Assembly (NCBI GenBank): GCA_029821735.1
Contig: JALGSU010000002.1
Coordinates: 186,001 to 250,000, forward strand
From: Candidatus Zipacnadia bacterium
GTDB taxonomy: Bacteria; Armatimonadota; Zipacnadia; Zipacnadales; UBA5352
Direction of reading: 5' to 3'
Length of the DNA: 64,000 nt
The translations under genes and the position numbers were made by a program. The notes under the pieces were generated by a model. It saw only the letters and a program-made list of their open reading frames with translations, was not told the origin of the DNA and searched no databases. Below, in pieces: positions 42,226-51,524 of this stretch (positions are counted from its first letter, which is position 1; each line of letters starts with the position of its first letter).

Positions 42226-44016
42226 ATGCCATGGAACCTGCCCGGCGAAATAACCGATCGAAGCGTAACGATCTACATGACCGGTGCGGTCTGCACTCAG
42301 CCAGCACAGATCCTGCAGACGGACCAGGCCGTGAAGGTGATCCAGAGCTTCATTGACAACCTCCGCGAACGCGGGTCCGAGCACCTGGAAGTCTTCGAGG
42401 CTCTCCCGAGCGAAGGGGACCGAGAGACCCCCTCAGTCGCTGCACAGAAGTTCGCACAGCTTCTGGCGCTGCTTGTGGACATGACGCCTGAGGACGCCTC
42501 CGTTCGAGCCCCGGACTGCAAAGTGCTGCTCAAAGACCCGATGGCCGTGGCTGAAATCGTCGAGGACCTTTACGATCACTGGCGCGCCTACGAACGCTAC
42601 CTCATGTTCGAGGCCTCTGCCGATGATTCGCGCGACAGTTCGGTCGAAGGGCACATGCCTTTCATCTACAACAACCAGGACCTGACCTCGCTCATCCGTG
42701 AGGCCTATCGACGTATCGAGCGCAACCTGCGTGGTCATTGGCCGCGCGTCTACCGGCAGACCCCCGGTGGCGCCAACATGAGTCTGCTGATCGAGCAGAT
42801 CAACTGGGACTGCCCCGGCGGCCCGTATGAGCAGCTCAAGCAGATACGCATGGTCCGGCTTGCACTCCTGGTCCCGCCGGTGATCCTCTACCCGCGACGT
42901 AATTACCGCCAGGGCAGGTTTGTCGAGGTCGACGTCAATCCGCTCGATGGCCTGACCATAGATCCGGCCAAATGGTTCTGCATCCCCGTCCGCGTTGGCG
43001 AACTGTACTTCCACGTCTACTTCGACCGCGAATATCTCTCGCTGGCCGTGAGCCTGGTCAACCTGTTCGAGCTCTCTGGCCACGATGAAGCCCGTGTGCG
43101 CCCCGATGGCATACTGGTTTTCGGCGTCCCCGACGGTCACATGGGCCATGAGATGACCGTCTTCCACGTCGACGAGGAACGAGACATCGCCGTCGGTGCG
43201 GTGGTCAAGAGCGAGGAAGTCGACTACTTCGGCTACTTCAAGAAGATGGTCTTGACCCTGCACAACACCATCATGATGCGCCGCGGTCGATTGCCTGTGC
43301 ATGGGGCCATGGTTCAGTTGCGCCTGCGCGAGGGTCCTGAGCAGGGCATCGTTATCGTCGGCGACAGTGGCGCGGGCAAGTCCGAGACCATCGAAGCCTT
43401 CCGCGTCCTCGCTGAGGACTGGATCTCAGACATGACCATCATCTTCGACGACATGGGCTCGCTGAGCCTGACCGACGATGGCATCCTGGGATATGGCACG
43501 GAGATCGGGGCCTTTGTGCGCCTCGACGATCTGGAACCGGGCTATGCTTTCGGCCGCTTCGATCGGTCCATCTTTATGAACCCGCAGCGGCGCAACGCCC
43601 GTGTGGTCATCCCGATCACCGACTACGCGCGCATTGTTGAGGGCACGCCGGTGTCAATGATCCTCTACGCGAACAACTACGAGCCTGTCACCGAATCCAC
43701 GCCCATCTTCGAGTTCTTCCGCCGCCCAGAGCAAGCACTGGAAGTGTTCGGTGCCGGCGCTCGAGCTGCGAAAGGCACCACTGATGAGCGCGGTCTGGTG
43801 CACACCTACTTCGCGAACCCATTCGGCCCGGCGCAGTTGCCTGAGCTGCACGATCCGCTTGCCGAGAAATACTTCACTGGTGCGGTAGAGGCGGACATCC
43901 CGGTCGGCCAGATCCGCACGCGTCTCGGGATAGAAGGCAAAGAGGCCGACGGGCCTCGCGAGGCAGCCGAGGCGATCTTCCGTCACCTCGTCCGCCAGGC
44001 CAAGCGGGAGGGCTAG
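42226..44016 (+). CDS. HprK/PEPCK-like P-loop protein of unknown function
   Basis: 596 residues from ATG 42226 (AGGAGG upstream), no signal peptide. The first ~370 residues have no recognised motif. Near residues 376-390 the P-loop IVIVGDSGAGKSETIEAFR closely resembles the Walker A of HPr kinase/phosphorylase and, more distantly, of PEP carboxykinase. It is followed after about 30 residues by DMTIIFDDMGSLSL, which fits the acidic strand expected in that fold. The C-terminal part lacks the classical PEPCK sites I can recognise. Preceding RMVRLALLVPPVILYPRRNY may form an unusual N-terminal domain. Possibly an ATP-using kinase or carboxykinase-like enzyme; the substrate is not inferable. The next gene is a small membrane protein 41 bases downstream. 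Confidence 0.6.
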   Translation: MPWNLPGEITDRSVTIYMTGAVCTQPAQILQTDQAVKVIQSFIDNLRERGSEHLEVFEALPSEGDRETPSVAAQKFAQLLALLVDMTPEDASVRAPDCKVLLKDPMAVAEIVEDLYDHWRAYERYLMFEASADDSRDSSVEGHMPFIYNNQDLTSLIREAYRRIERNLRGHWPRVYRQTPGGANMSLLIEQINWDCPGGPYEQLKQIRMVRLALLVPPVILYPRRNYRQGRFVEVDVNPLDGLTIDPAKWFCIPVRVGELYFHVYFDREYLSLAVSLVNLFELSGHDEARVRPDGILVFGVPDGHMGHEMTVFHVDEERDIAVGAVVKSEEVDYFGYFKKMVLTLHNTIMMRRGRLPVHGAMVQLRLREGPEQGIVIVGDSGAGKSETIEAFRVLAEDWISDMTIIFDDMGSLSLTDDGILGYGTEIGAFVRLDDLEPGYAFGRFDRSIFMNPQRRNARVVIPITDYARIVEGTPVSMILYANNYEPVTESTPIFEFFRRPEQALEVFGAGARAAKGTTDERGLVHTYFANPFGPAQLPELHDPLAEKYFTGAVEADIPVGQIRTRLGIEGKEADGPREAAEAIFRHLVRQAKREG

Positions 44017-44057
44017 CTGCCTGCAGGGAACCACCTTCACTGGAGGATGGCTGCGCG

Positions 44058-44621
44058 ATGTCAGGGCCTGAGGGCGTGCCGAAGAGCGTGAAGATCACCG
44101 GCTGGGTCTGCCTGGGCCTGGGCCTGACGGGGGCCTTCATGAACGCCCTGGTGATGCTCATGGACCTGGTCAGCCCTTTCCCGCACGCTGAGCCCGAACA
44201 GGGGGACATCGGCCGGGGCATCATGCCGCTGATCGATCTGGCCTTCGCCCACCGCTTCGAGCATACGGTGGTGCAGTTGACGCTCCTCGTGGTGTTCGCG
44301 CTGGCAGGCTGGGCCCTGGCACGCGGCAGCAACTGGGGCAGGTGCTGCGTTCTGGGCTGTCTCGGGCTCTGGACGCTGTCTTTGGCGGCGATGGGGGCCC
44401 AGTTTGCGGTCATGCTGGGGCTGATGCTGGTTGCCAGCGTCGCTGCCTTCCAGTGGTTCTCTCTGGTCGGGATGGCGTTCGCTGGCTTTGGCCTATCGGT
44501 GCTGACAGTAATACTGGGCGGGCACGGTATAGGCTTCTACTACGCCTATCGCTGGCTGACCGGCCCCACCGTGGTGGAGGCCTGTAAGGCCCGCCCTGTC
44601 ATGGAGCCCCAGGACGAATAG
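44058..44621 (+). CDS. Four-helix membrane protein of unknown function
   Basis: 187 residues with four hydrophobic segments: ITGWVCLGLGLTGAFMNALV, VVQLTLLVVFALAGWALA, LGCLGLWTLSLAAMGAQFAV and FSLVGMAFAGFGLSVLTVIL. It ends in a polar tail. GGAGG lies ten bases before ATG 44058. It follows the HprK/PEPCK-like gene closely and precedes the frameshifted small membrane gene by 15 bases, so the three may form an operon. No family recognised. Confidence 0.65.
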   Translation: MSGPEGVPKSVKITGWVCLGLGLTGAFMNALVMLMDLVSPFPHAEPEQGDIGRGIMPLIDLAFAHRFEHTVVQLTLLVVFALAGWALARGSNWGRCCVLGCLGLWTLSLAAMGAQFAVMLGLMLVASVAAFQWFSLVGMAFAGFGLSVLTVILGGHGIGFYYAYRWLTGPTVVEACKARPVMEPQDE

Positions 44622-44636
44622 AGGGGGTGTCATCAC

Positions 44637-44986
44637 GTGGCCACAGCCGCTCGCGTGTGCAGCACCGCTCGAACACTTGGCATCCTGTTCGCGGCCATCG
44701 GCCTGGGCGGCGTGCTCTTGATCCTCTCACAGCTTGCCATAGATACCTGGTGGCCACTGGTCTGATCGCGGGTTACATCATAATGGTCACCGGCGCCTTC
44801 GGCTTCTGGATGATGCTGACGCAGACGCGGGTGATGGAGGAGTTGATGGGGGCGGGGGGCCCGCCCGCCGTCCGGACAGTGATCCGCGCCATCGACGTGC
44901 CGCGAGTGGCCTCCAATGCCCAATGTCGCCTGGAGTACTGCATTCCTGGTACTCGCCTAATACATAGGTCGCCTGCCGCTGCTTGA
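44637..44986 (+). pseudogene. Small two-helix membrane protein, apparently frameshifted
   Basis: GTG 44637, behind GGGGGTG, opens a frame (TARTLGILFAAIGLGGVLLI, then LSQLAIDTWWPLV) that stops at TGA 44763-44765. The next frame continues from 44762 with LIAGYIIMVTGAFGFWMML, then TQTRVMEELMGAGGPP, to 44986. Together they make a plausible two-helix protein of about 116 residues. A single missing base at 44762 would explain the break. The last 30 residues lack any familiar pattern and may be degraded. Alternatively the second part starts on its own at ATG 44783. Confidence 0.5.
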
Positions 44987-45047
44987 TTTCGAGGGACATG
45001 GCACGAATCCCCAGCAGCATGTGGTGACACGAGAGGAGACCCACCCG

Positions 45048-46070
45048 ATGACCAGTATCCCGTCTTATCTGATTGACTACATCGAACTCTACGCTCAGTA
45101 CCCGCGCGAGTCAGCTATCGAGTGGTTCCGGAGCGCGCGCTATGGCCTGTTCATGCACTTTGGTCTCTACTCATTGCTAGGCAGGCACGAGTGGGTGCAG
45201 CTTCGCGAGAAGATCCATGTTGACGAGTATGCGAAGCTCATGGACGACTTCACTGCCGAGAACTTCGACGCTGAGTATATAGCCGACTTCGCGGTGGACT
45301 GTGAGATGAAGTACATCAACATCACGACGCGCCACCACGATTCGTTCTGCCTGTTCAAGAGCGACTACACAGACTTCACCAGTGTCAATGCTCCCTGCGG
45401 CCGCGACCTCATCGGCGAACTGGCCGAGGCCTGCGCCAGCCGAGGTCTCGGGCTGTGCCTGTACTACTCTCACGGGCGCGACTGGCGGCATCCGCACGCG
45501 CCCAACAACGGCGAGTGGGGCCGCAGCGCCCGGCCGGACTACGACCCGCCCGAGCCCACATACAAGTATGGTGACGACCAGGACCTGAGCATCTACCTCG
45601 ACTTCATGCGCTCACAGATCGGCGAGTTGCTGCGCAACTACGGCCCGATTGCTGCGATCTGGCTCGACGGAATCGCGACGCCGGCGAGCGGCGACTATGA
45701 GCGGTTCCGCTGCCAGGAACTGTACGATTACATTCACGCTCAGCAGCCGCAGGTGCTGGTCTCCTACAAGCAGGGGCTCCTGGACACGGAGGACTTCCTC
45801 GCTCCCGAGCACGACGCGGTGGACACCGAGGGCCGCCCCGGCGAGATATGCACCACAATGACGCCGAAGTCATGGGGCTACACGAAGGAAGCCGCTGGCT
45901 CGCACCTGAACGCGGAACAGATATGGGCGAAGCTCCAGGAGGCCGGGCGACAGGAGTACAACCTGCTCCTCAACACCGGCCCGCTGCCTGATGGGTCCAT
46001 CGACGCCGAGGATGACGCGGTACTGCGCGAGGTCGGCGCCCGCATCCGCAAAGAGGGCTTCCCCGGCTGA
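45048..46070 (+). CDS. GH29 alpha-L-fucosidase
   Basis: 340 residues from ATG 45048 (GGAG upstream), no signal peptide, so probably cytoplasmic and acting on imported fuco-oligosaccharides. GH29 motifs: EWFRSARYGLFMHFGLYSLL, YINITTRHHDSFCLFKS (the usual TxKHHDGF motif, with Arg-His-His-Asp-Ser here), and AIWLDGIA with the nucleophile Asp. The C-terminal stretch EYNLLLNTGPLPDGSID is the conserved family end before the beta-sandwich, which is missing; this is a short single-domain form. Lys-to-Arg and Gly-to-Ser changes in the HHD motif are mild deviations. Confidence 0.88.
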   Translation: MTSIPSYLIDYIELYAQYPRESAIEWFRSARYGLFMHFGLYSLLGRHEWVQLREKIHVDEYAKLMDDFTAENFDAEYIADFAVDCEMKYINITTRHHDSFCLFKSDYTDFTSVNAPCGRDLIGELAEACASRGLGLCLYYSHGRDWRHPHAPNNGEWGRSARPDYDPPEPTYKYGDDQDLSIYLDFMRSQIGELLRNYGPIAAIWLDGIATPASGDYERFRCQELYDYIHAQQPQVLVSYKQGLLDTEDFLAPEHDAVDTEGRPGEICTTMTPKSWGYTKEAAGSHLNAEQIWAKLQEAGRQEYNLLLNTGPLPDGSIDAEDDAVLREVGARIRKEGFPG

Positions 46071-46090
46071 TCGGCCCCCCCCGTACACAG

Positions 46091-46119
46091 AGAGCCCGCC
46101 TCCGGTGGAGGCGGGCTCT
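46091..46119. terminator. Bidirectional hairpin terminator
   Basis: AGAGCCCGCCTCC and GGAGGCGGGCTCT pair perfectly over 13 bp around a 3-base loop, followed by TTTC. It sits between the convergent fucosidase and sugar-isomerase genes and ends 20 bases before the end of the latter. Confidence 0.85.
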
Positions 46120-46139
46120 TTCATGACCGTGGATGGGAC

Positions 46140-46907
46140 TTACCCGGCCTCGACCATCATCTTGAAGTACTTGGCGTAGATTGCGATGATCCGCTCCGCG
46201 TCCTCGCTCGGGCTGCACTCCAGCGAAAACCAGCCCGCATAACCGGACCGCTTCAGCATGGAAATGAACGCTGGGTACGGCCAGCCAGGGCGCTCGAGAT
46301 CGTGCATGTGGACGTGACGGATGCGCTCCACGACCGGATCCACGAAGCCACAGATTGGCCCATACTCGGGCTCTTCATAGTTGCAGTTATAGACGATCCC
46401 CACGCGTCTGTGGTCGGCAATCTCGACCGAGCGCAGGCAATACTCCCACCATGAGAAGTGCCCGTGCATCTCCAGGTTCACGTCGACGCCGCGCGCTGCT
46501 GCGTGCTCGGCTATCTCCCGCAGGGCATGGCCCACGTTCTCGATGACGACGTCCTTGTCGGAGCCCTCCGGGAACACGTTGCCGAAAACGCGGATGCGAG
46601 GACAGCCGACATCGGCCGCCAAATCAGTGTACTGCTTGGCGCGGTCGATCTGCTCCTGGCGCTCCGCATCATCAAGGAACTCGAAGCGACAGCCGGTCGC
46701 TATGCAGGCTATTGGCAAGCCCGCGGCCTCGCACTTGTCCTTGATCGCAGCCCGCTCCTCGGGCGTGCGCTCAAGTTCGATACCGTGCTGGTGGTCGGCC
46801 TCGGCTCGGAATTCGATGCCGTCGATCTCGGTACGATGGAAGATCCCGATCAACTCGTCGAGCGTGAATGTCTTGCCCAGATTGAAGGTCAGTAGACTCA
46901 GTTTCAT
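46140..46907 (-). CDS. Sugar phosphate isomerase/epimerase-like TIM-barrel protein
   Basis: 255 residues from ATG 46907 (GGAGGG eight bases upstream), cytoplasmic. An AP-endonuclease-2-type TIM barrel: LIGIFHRTEIDGIEFRAEAD, GLPIACIATGCRFEFL, DVGCPRIRVFGNVFPEGS, GVDVNLEMHGHFSWWEY and HVHMHDLERPG, ending with YAGWFSLECSPSEDAERIIA. The Glu and His residues in these strands are candidate metal ligands. Relatives isomerise or epimerise ketoses such as 3-keto sugars and inositols. Sits head-on to the fucosidase gene, which suggests sugar catabolism. Confidence 0.8.
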   Translation of the reverse strand: MKLSLLTFNLGKTFTLDELIGIFHRTEIDGIEFRAEADHQHGIELERTPEERAAIKDKCEAAGLPIACIATGCRFEFLDDAERQEQIDRAKQYTDLAADVGCPRIRVFGNVFPEGSDKDVVIENVGHALREIAEHAAARGVDVNLEMHGHFSWWEYCLRSVEIADHRRVGIVYNCNYEEPEYGPICGFVDPVVERIRHVHMHDLERPGWPYPAFISMLKRSGYAGWFSLECSPSEDAERIIAIYAKYFKMMVEAG

Positions 46908-47021
46908 AGCGACTTCCCTCCGGCCCGGCATCTGACGCGCATGCGGCGCGTTCTCTGGTTCAGTCGACGGGCGTCAGTTCGCCAGCGCCGAACCCATTAC
47001 CTGCTCCCAGAGTACAGGCAA

Positions 47022-47054
47022 GCGGCGCGCCATGCCTGTCGGTTGGCGCGCCGC
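47022..47054 (-). terminator. Hairpin after the first glutamate dehydrogenase gene
   Basis: GCGGCGCGCC and GGCGCGCCGC form a 10-bp stem with a 13-base loop, 25 bases past the minus-strand stop at 47079. It would end the dehydrogenase transcript before the sugar-isomerase gene. Confidence 0.55.
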
Positions 47055-47078
47055 AAGGTGATCTCGTTCGGTCAGGCT

Positions 47079-48350
47079 TCAGGGATAGATGCCGCGCAGC
47101 CGCACCGCCCTCGCGACCCGACCAACGCCCACTGCGCTCGCCGCAAGTCGCATGTCCACGCCCAGCTTCTCTGACTCGGCGTGCACCCTCTCAAAGGCCG
47201 TGACCATCACCTTCTCCAGTTGCGTGTCCACTTCTTCCTCGCTCCAGAAATAGCCTGCCAGTGACTGCACCCACTCGAAATACGAGACGGTGACGCCACC
47301 AGCATTGGCCAGGATGTCAGGCAAGACGAAAATCCCCTTGTCGTTGAGGGCTTCCTGGCCCCGCGGCGTCGTGGGGCCGTTCGCCCCCTCAGCGATGACC
47401 TTCGCCTTGATCGTTGGGGCAGTCTCACTGGTTATGACGCCCTCGAGCGCGGACGGCACCAGCACTTCGCAGTCCACCGCCAGCAACTCCTCGTTGGTTA
47501 TCCCGTCAGTGCCCGCACACCCTACCACCGAGCCGGTCTCCTTCTTGTGCGCAACCAAGTCGGCGCAGGCGATGCCATTCGGGTTGTAGACACCGCCCCT
47601 TGAGTCCGAAGCAGCGACAACCTTTCCCCCGATCGGCTCGATCAGCCGCGAATACCAGGAGCCAACATTCCCGAAGCCCTGGACCGCCATCCGGGCACCC
47701 TCGATCGGCATGCCCAGCGTCTTGAGGGCCTCGCGCACCACGAAGACACATCCCAGACCAGTTGCTTTATCACGTCCAAGTGATCCACCGAGTTCAACCG
47801 GCTTGCCCGTCACCACCGCGGGCACGACGTGGCCAGCGTTCATCGAGTAGGTGTCCATGATCCAAGCCATGGTCTGCGCGTTGGTGTAGACGTCCGGCGC
47901 GGGGATATCGATGTCAGGCCCGATGATGTCCACAAGCTCACTGGCGAAGCGCCGCGTCATGCGCTCCAGTTCTGCCATGGACATCCCCTTGGGATTGCAC
48001 GCGATGCCACCCTTGCCGCCCCCGAAGGGCACATTCACCACCGCACACTTCCAGGTCATCCACATGGACAACGCCATGACCTCTTCCATCGTCACGCCGG
48101 GGTGGTACCGGATGCCTCCCTTGCATGGACCTCGGTCCATGTTGTGTTGAGATCGGTAACCCACAAAGACCTCGACATCGCCGTCATCCATCTTGGTAGG
48201 CACCGAAACACGGACAACACGCTTGGGTTCACGAAGCTTCCCATGGATGCTCTGCTCCAGTTGCAGCAGTTCTGCCGTCTGGTCCAACTGGACGAGGGCT
48301 GTCTCCAGGGGTCCGGCGATCTTCACATCAGAGGTATCCGACTGAGCCAT
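47079..48350 (-). CDS. Glutamate dehydrogenase-family protein (paralogue 1)
   Basis: 423 residues from ATG 48350 (GGAGG upstream). Interconverts glutamate and 2-oxoglutarate plus ammonia with NAD(P). Motifs: [20 protein letters not shown] (substrate pocket), [20 protein letters not shown] with the catalytic Lys, [20 protein letters not shown], and Rossmann [10 protein letters not shown] near residue 230. The usual GPAKGGI is GPCKGGI here. The tandem paralogue upstream is clearly related (similar throughout), suggesting an old duplication. Each has its own hairpin terminator. Confidence 0.93.
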   Translation of the reverse strand: MAQSDTSDVKIAGPLETALVQLDQTAELLQLEQSIHGKLREPKRVVRVSVPTKMDDGDVEVFVGYRSQHNMDRGPCKGGIRYHPGVTMEEVMALSMWMTWKCAVVNVPFGGGKGGIACNPKGMSMAELERMTRRFASELVDIIGPDIDIPAPDVYTNAQTMAWIMDTYSMNAGHVVPAVVTGKPVELGGSLGRDKATGLGCVFVVREALKTLGMPIEGARMAVQGFGNVGSWYSRLIEPIGGKVVAASDSRGGVYNPNGIACADLVAHKKETGSVVGCAGTDGITNEELLAVDCEVLVPSALEGVITSETAPTIKAKVIAEGANGPTTPRGQEALNDKGIFVLPDILANAGGVTVSYFEWVQSLAGYFWSEEEVDTQLEKVMVTAFERVHAESEKLGVDMRLAASAVGVGRVARAVRLRGIYP

Positions 48351-48470
48351 TGCGTTTCCTCCCTCGGGCACGCTTGCTTCTGGGAACGGGGCACGCGTTC
48401 TCTCTTCGCCGCACTCGCAGTCTCACCTTCACCAAATCGACCGACAAAGTGATCTTTCCTGTTAAGACGA

Positions 48471-48500
48471 GGAGCGCGCCAGCTCTCGCCGGCGCGCTCC
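48471..48500 (-). terminator. Hairpin after the second glutamate dehydrogenase gene
   Basis: GGAGCGCGCC and GGCGCGCTCC form a 10-bp stem with a 10-base loop, 31 bases past the minus-strand stop at 48532. It separates the two paralogues and implies they are separately transcribed. Confidence 0.6.
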
Positions 48501-48531
48501 AGGTCAACCAGGTTCGGTCGTTGGTTGGCTA

Positions 48532-49797
48532 TCAGGGGAAGATGCCGCGGTCGGTGATGGCCTCCGCGACCCGGCCCACCGCAACGGTCATCGCAGCGGT
48601 CCGCATGTCCAGATCCCGCTTCTTGGCCTCATCATAGACGTTCTCGAACGCCCGAGTCATGACGTCCTCGAGCCGGAGATTCACCTGCTCCTCAGTCCAG
48701 AAGTACGCCTGCAGCGACTGCACCCACTCGAAGTAGGAGACCGTGACGCCGCCAGCGTTGGCCAGGATGTCAGGCACTATGACGATACCGCGCTCGTTGA
48801 GGATGCGGTCGCCCTCTGGAGTGGTCGGCGCATTGGCTGCCTCCACCACCAGGCGGGCAGAGATGTCCGCCGCATTGCAGTCGTTGATCTGTCCCTCCAA
48901 AGCTGCCGGCACCAGGATATCGCAATCGAGTGTCAGCAGGTCACCGTTGTCCAGAGGCTCGGACTCGGGGAAGCCGACCACGGAGCCGGCCTCATCGCTG
49001 AAGCGCTTCAGCGCCGCTATATCCAGACCACCCGAGTTGTAGATGGAGCCAGCCACGTCACCGATGGCGATGACCTTCACGCCAAGCGGCACGATGAGCT
49101 CGGCCAGAGCCGAACCGACGTTACCGAAGCCCTGCAGGACCATGGTAGCGCCATCAAGCTCAATGCCCTCACGCTTCGCTGCCTCGCGGATCACAAACAC
49201 GCAGCCACGACCGGTGGCTTTGGAGCGACCGCGGGCGCCGCCGATTGACAAGGGCTTGCCGGTGACCACGCCCGGGACCGAGTAGCCCTTGTTCATCGAG
49301 TAGGTGTCCATGATCCACCCCATGACCTCGGGGCCAGTGCCCATGTCCGGTGCCGGGATATCCCGTTCCGGGCCGAACACATCGATGAGCTCGGTGGTGT
49401 AGCGCCGTGTCATGTGCTCGAGCTCGTTCTTGGACATGTCGGCCGGATCGCAGATGATGCCACCCTTGGCGCCACCATATGGGATGTCAACGACCGCACA
49501 CTTCCAGGTCATGAGCATGGAAAGCGCAACCGTCTTTTCCAGTGATACGTCCGGGTGGTAGCGGATGCCACCCTTCGCCGGGCCACGGTCGATGTTGTGC
49601 TGGACCCGGTAGCCGGTGAAAACGTTCAGGCCGCCATCATCCATCAATACAGGGATGGACACGATGAAGGTCCGCTTGGGGTGGCGCAGCTTCTGCAAGG
49701 TCCGATCATCGAGGCCTATAATTTCAGCAGATTGCGTCAGTTCCTCAAGCACTGCTGCAAGCGGTCCTTGTGGATCGCAGCTGTTGACGATGTCCAA
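48532..49797 (-). CDS. Glutamate dehydrogenase-family protein (paralogue 2)
   Basis: 421 residues. TTG 49797 is favoured as start because AGGAG lies eight bases before it; GTG 49806 is only one base from the ribosome-binding site. Motifs: [40 protein letters not shown] (catalytic Lys), ERDIPAPDMGTGPEVMGWIM, Rossmann [19 protein letters not shown]. It has the standard GPAKGGI motif, unlike its tandem neighbour. The ends [19 protein letters not shown] and GRVAEAITDRGIFP are nearly the same in both copies. Confidence 0.93.
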   Translation of the reverse strand: MDIVNSCDPQGPLAAVLEELTQSAEIIGLDDRTLQKLRHPKRTFIVSIPVLMDDGGLNVFTGYRVQHNIDRGPAKGGIRYHPDVSLEKTVALSMLMTWKCAVVDIPYGGAKGGIICDPADMSKNELEHMTRRYTTELIDVFGPERDIPAPDMGTGPEVMGWIMDTYSMNKGYSVPGVVTGKPLSIGGARGRSKATGRGCVFVIREAAKREGIELDGATMVLQGFGNVGSALAELIVPLGVKVIAIGDVAGSIYNSGGLDIAALKRFSDEAGSVVGFPESEPLDNGDLLTLDCDILVPAALEGQINDCNAADISARLVVEAANAPTTPEGDRILNERGIVIVPDILANAGGVTVSYFEWVQSLQAYFWTEEQVNLRLEDVMTRAFENVYDEAKKRDLDMRTAAMTVAVGRVAEAITDRGIFP

Positions 49798-49831
49798 CGG
49801 TCTCACTCCTCATAGGGCTGTTGCATTGGGT

Positions 49832-50821
49832 TCAGACGTACGCCCGGTCAACTGACTGGGCACGGTTCAGTAGATGAAGCTGCATCCTCAAGTTCGTCAA
49901 GCCGTCTGCGACGGTCGCAAGCGGCTGCGCCACCTCACCTCGCACGGCTTGCAGGAAACGCTCTATGGATGCCTCCACGAAATCCTGCGTGGCGATCTCA
50001 TCGCCCTCGTACGTCAGGTATGCCTTGTATACGCCGCTATCATCATTGCGACCCTCGTAGTCCACCAGCACATCGTTGACCCCGAACCGACGCACCAGGT
50101 CACCCTCCGGTCGGTTGCAGCACACGATCCGCGCGCTGCACACGGGTCCCTCGGCGGGCTGGTAGTCGAACGCCGCCTCAACGGACTTCTGGGCGACGGT
50201 GAAACGCGCACTGCCCTCAATCATCTCGCCCGGACCGCAGAAGGCCATCAGTACGCTGAGTGGATGCGGCCCCAGGTCCACCCATATGTTCTCGTGATCC
50301 GTGCCGTCGTCTCCGCCGCGCGAGTCCATCTGCATGAAGAAGCTGGTCGGCTGGTCGACCTTCACGCCGCGCTGACGCATCAGGTCGCGATATGCCGCGG
50401 CGGCCGCCACGTACTGAGTGTTGATGGCGGCGACCACCCCTGCGCCGCGGGCCGCCTCAACCATCTCTTCTGCCTGAGCCAGAACTGTCTCCGCTGGGAG
50501 TGATGGGTCGTAGAGCAGGGGCTTCTCGCACATCACACTGGCGCCGTGATCGATGGCAGCCATGAAGTTTTCGTAGTGCACTTCCTGCGGCGAGCAGATG
50601 CTGACCACATCGCACTGCACCGCTCCGAACATCTCCGTCGCGCCAACGTACCCGCGCCCGGAGAAGCCACAGAGTCCCTTCAGCGCCTGACTGGTAGCAG
50701 TAACTGACCCCGGGCTGGTTCCGGCAAAGGCCTCCACGGAGCATCCCAGTCGAGCGAACCATTTGGCGTGGTGCTTACCGATACCGGAAGCGCCGACTAC
50801 CGCGGCGCGCAGTCTACCCAT
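49832..50821 (-). CDS. Gfo/Idh/MocA-family oxidoreductase
   Basis: 329 residues from ATG 50821; the upstream ATG 50884 would give a poor N-terminus. The Rossmann start RLRAAVVGASGIGKHHAKWF is followed by DVVSICSPQEVHYENFMAAI and ASVMCEKPLL, the family's EKP motif. The C-terminal half carries GGDDGTDHENIWVDLGPHPL. These enzymes oxidise or reduce sugars and cyclitols with NAD(P). The start overlaps the end of the upstream lipoprotein gene by 8 bases, implying translational coupling. Substrate unknown; it may process oligosaccharide products. Confidence 0.88.
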   Translation of the reverse strand: MGRLRAAVVGASGIGKHHAKWFARLGCSVEAFAGTSPGSVTATSQALKGLCGFSGRGYVGATEMFGAVQCDVVSICSPQEVHYENFMAAIDHGASVMCEKPLLYDPSLPAETVLAQAEEMVEAARGAGVVAAINTQYVAAAAAYRDLMRQRGVKVDQPTSFFMQMDSRGGDDGTDHENIWVDLGPHPLSVLMAFCGPGEMIEGSARFTVAQKSVEAAFDYQPAEGPVCSARIVCCNRPEGDLVRRFGVNDVLVDYEGRNDDSGVYKAYLTYEGDEIATQDFVEASIERFLQAVRGEVAQPLATVADGLTNLRMQLHLLNRAQSVDRAYV

Positions 50822-51278
50822 CGTCGTCTCCGTCTCCACTCGCATCGCCGGCAACGTCCCCGATGTCGGCATCATCCTCTTCATCTTCGCCGACAGCCGA
50901 ACCCCGCGGTACTATCGCGATGTCTACGCGACTGGTCTTCCCATGGCTGGTGAACTCGAGCGAGAACTCCCGCTCCTCCCCTCCCGCGAGCGGCCCCAAC
51001 TCAGTCCGGTCCTGACCCTTAAGCGAACCTGAGCGACCTCGCAGTGTCACCACAATGTCGGCCTGCGGCGTGCGCTTCTCGCCGGTGTTGCGCACCAACC
51101 CATAGACCCTTGCCGTGTCGTGCTCCTCGTCGTCATTGCGGAGATACTGCACGACCACGAGCTGCTCGATGGTCCCGCCACCGCCACGCCCGGGGCACCC
51201 AGGAAGTGCGACGGCAGATGCCACTGCCATCACCACTGCGCACGCAGTTCGAAGCCTCAACCAGGGGGATATGCTCAT
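50814..51278 (-). CDS. Small exported lipoprotein with a beta-sandwich-like domain
   Basis: 154 residues from ATG 51278; a longer start at 51389 is unlikely because the predicted promoter lies inside that extension. Signal peptide RTACAVVMAVASAVALPGC with the lipobox Cys, then a Gly-rich linker (PGRGGGGTIEQ). The body (VVQYLRNDDEEHDTARVYGL, then VRNTGEKRTPQADIVVTLRG and FSLEFTSHGKTSRVDIAIV) looks like a CARDB/FxLYD-type immunoglobulin-like fold. The C-terminus is a short acidic tail (EDEEDDADIGDVAGDASGDG). Transcribed with the downstream oxidoreductase. Confidence 0.65.
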   Translation of the reverse strand: MSISPWLRLRTACAVVMAVASAVALPGCPGRGGGGTIEQLVVVQYLRNDDEEHDTARVYGLVRNTGEKRTPQADIVVTLRGRSGSLKGQDRTELGPLAGGEEREFSLEFTSHGKTSRVDIAIVPRGSAVGEDEEDDADIGDVAGDASGDGDDDG

Positions 51279-51291
51279 CTCAATCGACCGG

Positions 51292-51320
51292 AGTATATCA
51301 TACGCACAGACCCCATACAA
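51292..51320 (-). promoter_or_regulatory. Promoter of the lipoprotein-oxidoreductase pair
   Basis: On the minus strand TTGTAT (51320-51315), a 17-base spacer and TATACT (51297-51292) preceded by TGA, an extended -10. It lies 14 bases before the lipoprotein ATG at 51278, so the leader would be very short. Confidence 0.55.
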
Positions 51321-51524
51321 GCACGCAAACGGGAGCCAGTCGGCAGTCCATTGCCGGGTTGGCCCAGACGAGATGCGAATTGGCGACACAATAATTTAAG
51401 GTGCCGAACGGGAACACATCGCCCTCAAGTGGTATAGTTTAAGTATATCTCACGAGCACCTTCACGCTTGCCTCCCATTTCTGCTCCTGCCTGTGCCTAC
51501 ACCGTCAACGAGAGGGAGAGGACC

